A stretch of DNA of 19,897 bases from Phoronis ovalis (taxonomy: Eukaryota > Phoronida > Phoronidae). A model generated the notes under the pieces. It searched no databases. It worked only from the letters and a program-made list of their open reading frames with translations, and was not told where the DNA came from. Shown here piece after piece: positions 1-8,700 of the stretch; within the stretch, counting starts at the first letter, position 1, and each line of letters begins with the position of its first letter. A program made the position numbers and the translations under genes. The stretch is taken from contig JAOXYB010010789.1 in assembly GCA_028565635.1 (NCBI GenBank), positions 1-19,897 of the forward strand, in the 5' to 3' direction.

Positions 1-529
1 AAAAAATCGTAATATGAATTAAACACTTCTTTCCAAAAAACATTAGAACATCTGTGCGCGATATTTTTTGCAAAATCGGGGCCCAACAGGCAGATCTCAT
101 TGACTAATCCCATGGATTGCCAAAAAAATATATTTCCATACAGACTTACTAATAATCAGTCTTCTAATCCATGTTATCTTTAAAGCTTTAGTAAACGAAG
201 GGATGTGAGTCATGTTGATACCACCATTGGCTAAGTTTTGAACCAACTGGCTTCTGCTCACCCAATCTCTCCCTTTCCAAATAAAATTGAAAAGGTATCT
301 CTCCAACTCCACTAAAAATTGCTTATTTGGTGTTGGAATACAAATAAAAAGATGCGTCACTACCGACAGGACTAAGATTTTGCAACAGTTATTCTCCCAA
401 TTACTGAGAGGTTTCGTTTTTCCCATTGTTTAAGTATCTTCTTCATTTCTACCATTCTAGGCAAGTAATTTAATTCAACCATCTGATTTAAATCTGTGCT
501 AAATATAATGCCAAGTAAGGTAAAGGGTT
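1..529 (-). pseudogene. LINE (non-LTR retrotransposon) reverse-transcriptase relic
   Basis: Read on the minus strand, this stretch resembles the part of non-LTR retrotransposon ORF2 that follows the catalytic RT core. It begins near 529 with an LLGIIFS-like block, continues through KQWEKRNLS and IGRITVAKS, and then FNFIWKGRD, NGGINM and ALKITWIRRL. Such blocks are characteristic of L1/Tx1-like LINEs; the clade assignment is tentative. The reading frame is broken. The upstream part runs to a TAG at 372-374, and the homology resumes in another frame around 368-384, as expected from a one-base loss. A further in-frame TGA lies at 97-99, and 1-96 holds more stops. It lies antisense within an intron of POLR1C. 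It is a dead fragment that continues past the left edge; no 5' or 3' terminus is seen. Confidence 0.85.
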
Positions 530-988
530 ATTTATTTTTTATTTGTGAACAAGTGCTGTGTTCAGTTACTGACTGATTGGCGCAATGCATTGTACTTACA
601 TATAAAAGTTACGTATGTATAACTTACATGAAAAGGAGTATAAAAATAGTTATAGATTTTTTTTATCTGTCACTTATTTTGAATGCAAGTGTAATGAATG
701 TATGTCTATAAGTATGAGTAATATGCTCTTATTTGTTTGGTCTTCGTATGGAGCGAATGTTACGTATACTTCGTCATATTGACTTGCGTTTATTACATCG
801 AGATACATAAACATTTTTTAATTAGCTTTGACTTCGGTGCCTGCATGGCAGGGTATTTATTTATTTTTGCTGATTCTGTTAGTAGTTGCATATGTAATAT
901 TTGAGACAACACTCTTCTGCCACCCATTACATTTCTGAAACTGTATTTGCATCTACCAGGTAATTCTATAATCTCTTTCCCTGTGTAG
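530..988. other. POLR1C intron sequence, no gene seen
   Basis: AT-rich sequence between the LINE relic and the first POLR1C exon in the window. The right end is a normal 3' splice site, with a short pyrimidine tract and TAG at 986-988. The preceding POLR1C coding exon should encode the alpha-like domain upstream of the LKVRCTKNP block. I looked for it here and did not find it, so it lies left of the window or of the LINE. The section around 740-800 has more CpG than its surroundings, but I cannot assign it to a repeat family. Confidence 0.6.
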
Positions 989-1158
989 GTGATGTAGAAG
1001 GTACTGCAGAAGACACTATAGAATTTGAATTAAAAGTCCGATGCACAAAAAATCCCAAGGCTTCGAAAGATTCCGTTGACCCAGATGATTTATATTTAAA
1101 TCACAAAGTGTATACAAAACACATGAAATGGATACCAGTTGGGAATCAGGCAGAAATG
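989..1158 (+). CDS. POLR1C: POLR1C exon, first in window (56 codons plus split codon)
   Basis: The acceptor is TAG at 986-988 and the donor is GTTAGT at 1159. The exon starts with two bases that complete a split codon and ends on a codon boundary. It encodes the LKVRCTKNP...[18 protein letters not shown] segment, which belongs to the conserved alpha-like core of RPAC1. Confidence 0.95.
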
Positions 1159-3660
1159 GTTAGTTCAATTTAAATTTGTTTATATTCAAGTAATTCTGCT
1201 TATAGTAATCAATTTGTAATGTTATATACATTACTGTGTATATAATCATCTATTCCTAAAACAATCTCTTACTATTAAACTGTTTTAAAATCCCCATTTG
1301 ACCTAGATCGCCCAGTTTTAAGTTTGTCTTGAATTGCAGTTGACATGGCTTTAAATTCCATTTTTATAAGAAAAAAAAATTATATGACAGTACTTGTTAG
1401 ACCTCACAGTAAAGATGCTTGATAACTGCAGGGCTATTTGGTGGTTAGAGTCTTTAAGTACACCAACATTTTACTCAGTTTGGTTCTGAGCCGTTGACGT
1501 ATTATAAAAAATTGTGTTTTGTGAAATTTATTTTAGTTTAAAGAAGGTGACATCTGTCCAGTTCACGATGATATTTTGATAGCTAAGTTGAGACCAGGTC
1601 AGGAGATTGATGTTAAACTCCATTGTGTCAAAGGCATTGGCCAAGATCATGCTAAGTTTTCACCCGTGGGTAAGGAGGCTGCTAGTTTCTTACAAATTTC
1701 CCAGGAACTAATAAGACTCTTTCTTGTCCTTACTCTCTCTGAACATTCATTACCTCAAAGTCTGACTATGTTGAATCAGGTTTTGATTGATAAGTCCAAG
1801 CAGTGACTGCTCAATTACTTAATCATTCCTCTTAAATAACTCTGCTTGTTTCTTTTTTGGTCTCCATAAATATTATAGACTTATTCCAGGGTCAACTTTA
1901 TGCAAACTTAATCAGGTACACGTGTATTGAGTTTACGCAATCATAACTTTGTGTAAACTCAATACATGTGTAGCTGGTTTAGTTGTGTAATATAATTTTC
2001 GTCGAGACCATCATATATTCGTAATATTTTTCAGTGAATAGTGAATTTGAAAAAAACAAAAACAAGGATGTAAGAATGAAACATAAATTCATATTTTTAA
2101 TTTTTCATTTTTGAAAATTAGATTGATCTATGAAATTAATGTATAATGCATTGTTAACAGTATTAAATTATGGAATTTTTATTCCAAAATCTGCTTTGTT
2201 AATTTTTATAAAATGTTGTTTAAATAACCTAATTTTTATTTGTAGCCACTGCTTCATATAGACTGTTACCAGAAATTATAATCACAAAAGCAGTTGAAGG
2301 TCAGCTTGCTGAAAAGTTCCAGAAGTGCTTCTCTCCTGGCGTGATAGAAATAGAAAATGTACGAGGTAAGTTAGTAATATTGTTGAAAAGGTACCGCAGA
2401 TTATGTACATGTATGTTTCAGTTAGTTTCTTTATTTGCCTCAAAGACACTTGCCATTACATTTTCAACTACAATGTTTAATATTTTATTGAGCATTGTAG
2501 TTTAGTTGCTGTTATGCTTGGGAAACATTGCCGTTTGATATGCTTCTTAAAATATCGTAGTCTAAAGGTTGCAACTGATGTTTGTGTTTCTTGAAAATGA
2601 AATGTTGTAACTATGTTGCTACTATCATTTTACAATTGGACAGAAATATAGTTTACTCGCTCACATTTAGATAAATTGTAAAGTTTATCTGTAAACATAT
2701 GTTAACACAATGTAGGTAAAAGAAAAGCAAAAGTGGCACATCCTAGAAAGGACACATGCAGTCGAGAAGTGTTAAGGCATGAGGATCTTAAAGACTGTGT
2801 TAAACTCAACAGAGTGAGAAATCACTTTATATGTGAGTACCTATTACCACCCAACACTGCATTATTACTGTTTATTTTTTGTGTTGATTCACTTGGTGGT
2901 ATATTCAATATGGTTTTGTGTCATTTTGATATAAATCTCCCCTGTCCAATCATATTTTTTGCCTTGAGGTTTGGTACCCTATCAGGAACCACTACACAGA
3001 CACACATCCCACATGGATTGAAACAAGTAATCTAATTTATCAGAAAAAATATGTCACACTGGCATATCTCATACATATCATAGAATACAGTCATAACTGA
3101 ATTAAGCACGACATAAGTATACCATAAGATTCCCAATTCAACTCCACTGAAAAAGTTCATGCAAATGTAAAATAGAACAACATATTCCCCAAACTAATCT
3201 TTATGATGTAAGCGTACACTCTCTTATACACTACCAGTATTCTCGACCATATTTGTCTCAAGAAAATGGTGTTAGTATCAAACATACCCTTAAAAGTATT
3301 CCAGTGCAAACAGACCAGAATTCAAATTTTGAATTTTAAAAATTGTAATGATCTTAATAGGAATTTTATTGCTTTAATCAGAAAGCACATTAGAAAATAC
3401 CCAACATTATAAGGCCACAACCTCCAAAAAACATGTAAAAATGTGTATTAATATGCTGGTACTATTTTCGTCAGTTCTAAATTTATCTGTATGAAATTTT
3501 ACTTCAAAACATTGATAATTCTTTTTCAGTTTCTGTCGAGTCCACTGGAATTTTACCACCAAATGTATTAGTAACTGAAGCAATAAAAGTTTTAATGGGA
3601 AAATGCAGGACATTCTTCAACGAACTTAATGAGACAGAAATAAAGATGGATGATTCATAA
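989..3660 (+). CDS. POLR1C: RNA polymerases I and III subunit RPAC1 (AC40), partial, five 3' exons
   Basis: POLR1C encodes the alpha-like subunit shared by RNA polymerases I and III. It pairs with POLR1D (AC19), takes the place of the bacterial alpha dimer, and acts in the nucleus and nucleolus in rRNA and tRNA synthesis. Exons are 989-1158, 1537-1669, 2246-2365, 2716-2832 and 3530-3660, and all junctions are GT-AG with matching phases. They give about 222 residues ending in TAA at 3658-3660. The family's usual length is about 346, so the N-terminal third is outside the window. Clear family blocks are [62 protein letters not shown]-like [13 protein letters not shown] and the C-terminal ESTGILPP and [11 protein letters not shown]. 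It converges on PTK7. Identification is from remembered family sequence, with no database search, but the match is unmistakable. Confidence 0.96.
1537..1669 (+). CDS. POLR1C: POLR1C exon ([17 protein letters not shown] block)
   Basis: The acceptor TTTTAG ends at 1536 and the donor is GTAAGG at 1670. The exon begins in frame and leaves one base for the next exon, where G plus CC gives alanine. The open frame continues into the intron as far as a TGA at 1804-1806, but only the part up to 1669 matches RPAC1. Confidence 0.95.
1670..2245 (+). other. POLR1C intron with a long hairpin
   Basis: A 576-bp intron. Its only evident structure is the 80-nt inverted repeat at 1905-1984, listed separately. 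The rest is AT-rich with no coding signal. Confidence 0.8.
1905..1984 (+). repeat. 80-nt near-perfect hairpin (36-bp stem, 8-nt loop)
   Basis: The arms 1905-1940 and 1949-1984 are complementary across a loop at 1941-1948. Only two positions are unpaired (1916/1973 and 1909/1980). Three arm differences, 1912/1977, 1922/1967 and 1937/1952, all become G-U wobbles in RNA made from the + strand, which is the sense strand of POLR1C. The size and loop resemble a pre-miRNA or a palindromic MITE. No target-site duplication or expression evidence can be seen from sequence. Confidence 0.85.
2246..2365 (+). CDS. POLR1C: POLR1C exon ([12 protein letters not shown] block)
   Basis: The acceptor TGTAG ends at 2245 and the donor is GTAAGT at 2366. 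It enters with two bases, leaves one, and matches both neighbours in phase. It encodes ASYRLLPEI followed by a more variable stretch and then [15 protein letters not shown]. Confidence 0.95.
2716..2832 (+). CDS. POLR1C: POLR1C exon ([14 protein letters not shown] block)
   Basis: The acceptor TGTAG ends at 2715 and the donor is GTGAGT at 2833. It encodes [19 protein letters not shown] followed by [15 protein letters not shown]. The last base joins the next exon to give phenylalanine. The open frame that runs to 3035 is read-through into the intron. Confidence 0.94.
2833..3529 (+). other. POLR1C intron, nothing recognised
   Basis: A 697-bp AT-rich intron. I see no coding region, RNA gene, repeat or transposon end. 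It finishes in a good pyrimidine tract and CAG at 3527-3529. Confidence 0.7.
3530..3660 (+). CDS. POLR1C: POLR1C terminal coding exon
   Basis: Two entry bases plus 42 codons and TAA. It encodes [20 protein letters not shown] followed by LMGKCR, the conserved C-terminal helix region that contacts the AC19 partner in this family. It ends in an acidic DDS tail. Confidence 0.96.
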
Positions 3661-4150
3661 ACAGGCACTTTTATTGCGAACCCCATCCAAAAATGTGTGG
3701 ATGCCAAATATAATGCAAGTCAATTCAGGTTCATTCAGGATTGACCTTATTATTGTTATGCGGTTGGTTATCTGTTCTGTGTTGCTAGTAAAATACAGAA
3801 GTCACTATCTATTGAATTGAATGTGTAATCAGCAAAACTAGTTGGTTGTACATTATCTCTTCTATCTAGTTGATATTTAGTCCATGTTCGTTACAAAACT
3901 ACCGTTAATGAAAATTGAACATTTTTGAGAATGAAGCAGACGTGTTGTGTTAATTGGTTTGGGAGGTTGGATAAAGCTGGATATCACTGAGGAAGTAGTG
4001 ACATTTAATGAATCTTCAATGCGAATTATATATTAGCTATCGGAGAAATTTGAGTGCATGTTGACTGGCAATCTTATTCATGAAATTTGTGCTCTTACAA
4101 AAACCCCTTTCGACTGTTTTTCTGAATAAAAATTTGATATAAAAAGTTTT
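3661..4150 (+). other. POLR1C: POLR1C 3' untranslated region (approximate end)
   Basis: Non-coding sequence from the stop codon to just past the first AATAAA on the + strand (4125-4130). Cleavage would be expected roughly 10-30 nt downstream, near 4140-4160. A second AATAAA on the + strand at 4203-4208 could give a slightly longer 3' end. The end position is inferred, not observed. Confidence 0.7.
4125..4130 (+). terminator. POLR1C poly(A) signal AATAAA
   Basis: This is the first canonical hexamer after the POLR1C stop, 465 bp downstream. It forms the left arm of the palindrome shared with the PTK7 signal. Confidence 0.75.
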
Positions 4151-5171
4151 ATTACAACATATTTCACTACAGTTACACAATAACATATAAAGTGCATTCA
4201 GTAATAAAAAAGTAGGATCAATATAGCTAGTCTTTTCAAATTATGTCTTTGTATTCAAATTGCGCTGCAGAAATTTCCTACTGATCGGTAAGTACATTAT
4301 CTATGTCAGTAGTGAGGTTAAACATATCCAAGAGAAGTCTACTTTAACAGCATAAAATAACATGTTACCTCTAATTAAAAACTTCTGTAAATATTCTCTA
4401 AAATAAATATTTTTACAATAATTTAAAACTATACAACATAAGATGAAATACTTTGGTCAAAATTTACAAGTCTATGGTATACACATTTACACTATACTTC
4501 ACATAATTACATTGGTTGCATATTATATATTGTGCTATACAATGTCTAAACTTCATTTTAAATGTAAATAATTTGTGAAATCGTAGTTTATATACATGCA
4601 AGTAGTCTCTCGTTTTCTTTCAGGATTTATAAAACATTGGCCCAACCCTTGTATTGTACTGTATCATTTGTTGCCAGTTATTTTTTTTTAAATTGTGAAA
4701 TGCAAAAATCTCATTTTGAATACATAAGTTACAGTCTAAAAGCAATGAAATGTACAAGAGCAGCATGGTTTCTTTATAATACATTGTACGTAATAAATTT
4801 CTACAAATTAACTTAATGTAAACTCTGTGACAGAAATAGCTATCATTTTTGCATTCATTTTCATACAAAAATGTTCACTATGCCATAAACATCATATTGG
4901 AGCTTAAAAAACAACAAAAAACGTTCATGTATTTCTTACCAAAGTTATTCTAGTCGCCAATCAAGTAGTCGTACAAATTATTGCTTATTAACATGATTGT
5001 TGACAGAATTCTATACTCTTCTAGTATAGAAACATACCATACTATAACACTCTTCAAATCCTATACAATGTGCACAACATCATACTGTAACTCGAAAGTA
5101 TATTCATATTGACTAGAGGAATTTAACTATATCGTTGTCAAGATATGCAAAGTGTTTGTCTTTCACTGCTT
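4135..5171 (-). other. PTK7: PTK7 3' untranslated region (approximate)
   Basis: About 1 kb of AT-rich non-coding sequence between the PTK7 stop and its candidate poly(A) site. An 82-codon open frame at 4620-4868 on the minus strand has no recognisable family features and is taken as chance. Confidence 0.65.
4148..4153 (-). terminator. PTK7 poly(A) signal AATAAA (minus strand)
   Basis: TTTATT on the + strand is AATAAA on the minus strand. Scanning the ~1 kb after the PTK7 stop, this is the first canonical hexamer I find. Expected cleavage near 4120-4140 would overlap the POLR1C 3' end. Confidence 0.65.
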
Positions 5172-5747
5172 TCATACATCGCTGTCAACCTGAATTTCAG
5201 CAATTAGTACAGCAATCTCACTAAACGACGGTCTATCTTTGGGACATTCATTCCAGCACCTAATCATTAATGATTGCAATTCTTCCGGCCAGTATGGCAT
5301 AAGTTCTGGCCTCAGTTCTCCCGACTTTATTCCTTCCAAAACTTCTTCATTTTTTCTTGCTCTATATGGCACATCACCCGATGTTAACATTTCCCATACA
5401 AATATCCCATATGCCCAAACATCACTTTTTGTAGAATAATCATCTTCAAATATGGCTTCCCCAGGCAACCATCTTAACGGGATTGCTATATTGTGATGTG
5501 TATAGTATTCTGAAGCATATATATCTTTACTTAGTCCAAGACTGCTAATTTTTACATTGAGAGATGAAGATAACATGATATTTCTAGCAGCCAAGTCTTT
5601 ATGCGTAAAACGATGATTAGCTAAGTGTTCCATTCCCAGTGCAATCTGGTTGCATATGGTGACTTTCTGGGCCAATGTTAATGGAGGTACTTTAACATGA
5701 CGACCATTATTTTTATTTGTTGCCATCAAGAACTGTTTCAAGTCGCC
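5172..5747 (-). CDS. PTK7: PTK7 last exon: pseudokinase C-lobe
   Basis: The whole C-lobe sits in one exon of 191 codons plus stop. The acceptor is CAG (5748-5750). It opens with GDLKQFL. The catalytic-loop equivalent HKDLAARN is at 5580-5603: the HRD arginine is lysine, and the aspartate and asparagine are kept. The DFG position reads SLG (5535-5543), so the magnesium-binding aspartate is missing; human PTK7 has ALG there. SEYY in the activation loop, PLRWLPGEAIF, the subdomain IX SDVWAYG and subdomain XI RCWNECPKDRPSFSE follow. The protein ends VDSDV. Confidence 0.97.
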   Translation of the reverse strand, partial: GDLKQFLMATNKNNGRHVKVPPLTLAQKVTICNQIALGMEHLANHRFTHKDLAARNIMLSSSLNVKISSLGLSKDIYASEYYTHHNIAIPLRWLPGEAIFEDDYSTKSDVWAYGIFVWEMLTSGDVPYRARKNEEVLEGIKSGELRPELMPYWPEELQSLMIRCWNECPKDRPSFSEIAVLIAEIQVDSDV

Positions 5748-8700
5748 CTGAAAAATAGTAAGGATATCCCATTAACAACTAAATTGCACCTCATAGTATG
5801 ATAAACAATTTAATCTTTATGTATTGAACATTAGCAACCCTGCTACTTCATGAGCTACTCCAGCAGCAAATAATCCTATATACTTGTCATATCATTATTC
5901 CTTTGGAGCGGAAATTATATTGTACAAAGATACCACCTTATTCTACTTTAGACTACAGTTTTGTTATTGTACTAAGCTTATGAAGAGTGACTTCCAAGAG
6001 ATAAAACCAAAACCTTATTCTTCAATCAAACTAGATGGGACTATTTAAATGCAGATCTGGGTAAACTAACTAAGCTGTAATGACAATATAAAGTTGAAGA
6101 AAGGCAGTCACAGATGTACAGAGATACTCCTTTGTGACATAAGGTACAAATCCCCCCCCCCAAAGACAAAATATTTCGGCAATATTTGAATTTCTTTCAA
6201 AAATATGCCACAATTCATTGCAATAACTTTTTTTAAAAGGACTAGGTAGTTAACAGTTGTAAACAGTAAACGATAACTTCAGTTTCAATCTGTACTTACC
6301 CAATCTAAATATTCTAATATCATATATACTGGCTCCGTATCTCGACATACACCTAATAATTTCACAACATATTCATGACCCAACTTGCTGAACATGTCCA
6401 TCTCATGGCGGAAGTCGAAGTGATGAGTTTCATCTTTGCTCAAAAGAGATTTTATAACGACCAGCGTTTCTGATTCATCATCACGTATACCACGAGCCTT
6501 GGCAAGGAAGACTTCCCCAAACATACCTTTACCTGCAAAATATATTTAAGATTACAATACATTTTACAAAGTGACAACATAGGAAAGATAGATTTTAATC
6601 AGTACATCATAGCTTTTCCTAAATTATGCTGCCACACATAAAATTGTCTAAGAAATTTCTATATTTGTGCTTCAGAGACCATGATACACCACTTTCTACT
6701 GAAATTAAAGCAAGTGTTCTCACTGCAGGCAGTAGCTGTTTTGATGGGTATATGTGACTTGGCTTGGAAACATTGTCAACATTTTTTCAGTAATCCATAA
6801 CAGTTTATTTAACAACTGTAAAGAAGGTACATGTCTTTCTAAAATATTCGCACTTGCCACAGACTATTCTTACCTAATTTTGCAACTGTTTGTATATCAT
6901 GTCTGGGAAATTTGAGATTGTTGTAACTTTCTCGTTTTCTTGACCCATGTGACTGGGAGGAGTGGCTATGAAGTGATGACACATTAGAACGAACATCTTC
7001 AGATTTATTATTGGATAATGGAGCTTTAGCACTGCCATTCATTCCCGCCATTAAACTTTGAGCCTCTTTTGGTACATCACCATTGTGACCTTTAGCAGCT
7101 TCTATAAATTAAACATGTAATGAACTTTATTTATTTATTTAATCAAATGCAAATAAATCTTTTCTATCAAAGTTCACATGCACATACTTGACAGTACTAA
7201 CAGTTTATGGTACAGATTCAATGATGCAAACAGTACATAGATATTTTAAAGACATTGGAAAATAAGAAATCTAAGATGCAGTTTTTTTAGACAGTTATAA
7301 CATAATAATACACACTGGCTTTCTCTTTTTTAAAATATCCAAAATAAAATGTTTATTGCAGCACTTATATATACATGAGCAAATTCACTTCTCAAATGTT
7401 TATTGCTATATCAATTTTTAAATTCATTTCTACTATCTTTACCCTCTGTTGTCTTTCTCTTTCTCTTGCGAGCGATTCGTATGCTGCAGCAAATAGTCAA
7501 ACCAATCACAAGGGCCAAATATGCAACAGCACTGCACACGGCTATAATAACAGTTTTCATTAGACCTAAACCCTCTTGTTCACCAGGAGAATCAGATTTT
7601 CCATTCTGCATACTTCCATCATGAACACCGTCCCCGGGAACATACTGATCATGTCCTACAATGCAAATTTTTAAGCTAGAATTCACAATTCATCAAAACA
7701 TGGGAAATCATCACATTGCTGATGCTTCAAGTAGGACGTAATGCACCTCTTTTCAAAGTTTAGAATTAGCACAATGTAGTAAAGGTATGTGCGTGACAAC
7801 AGTTTTAATGACAGCTGCTGTATGAATCATACAGCCATAAAAATGCTTCCATTGAGATGAGAATGAAACTGGCACAATGGTATGTGGCAGTGAGCTTACA
7901 AAAACCAACCATGGTAATCAGACTGCGTGTTATTAATGCCTAATAGTTCTGCTTGATAAAACCTCCACGAAATTTCCAACAAATTCTTAGAAGACCTTTG
8001 AAATTCAATTTCTTTCCATAAATTATGGTATATGAAAAATATTTTAACCCTTGTTTTCACAACTAAAATGAAGAGACAGATAAAGTAGTTTATTTATATC
8101 ACCTGCAACTCTTAGCAAAGCTTCAGCTCTAACAAATCCCCAACTGTTTCCAGCTATACATCCATATTCCCCTGAATCTGTGCGGTGCACTTCATGAAAA
8201 AACAGACTTCCGTTACTGTATACCTAAAACGACACATGATATAAGGCTTTATTTAACAAGATCATAATTAAAAAACAGACGTTCGGGTCCTCCATTTTTA
8301 TCTTTGACGGAGTGGTGGAATAACAAATTTGCAAGAATAATACAGCATTGTCCCTACTCAAAATATATAAATTCTTGCAAATGAAAAAGCGAGAGGTGCA
8401 CAACTGCTCTAAAATAGCTTGTGGAAAACAATGAGCACTATGAACCAACGTTTTTAAAACAGACTTTAGGATTACATTTTAAAAACCGAAGTACCATTGC
8501 AGTTTTGATTGTAATTTTGTAGAATATTGTTATTTAACTAGATACTCTAAATACAAACACAGCAGTTAACTGATGCTCATCAATAGAACAGACCTTCATT
8601 CTGTTGGCATGTATTTCCAACACCTTGTTGTTTTTAACCCATCTGATGGCGGGCTGAGGGTCCCCTGTAGCAACGCAGTGTAGAATAGTAGAATAACCTT

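Noticed and set aside
3407-3707. Two minus-strand open frames of 67-68 codons
   Set aside because: They are antisense shadows of the POLR1C terminal exon.
4620-4868. 82-codon open frame on the minus strand
   Set aside because: It lies in the PTK7 3' untranslated region, is dominated by AT-rich codons (I, K, N, L, Y) and shows no domain or family signature.
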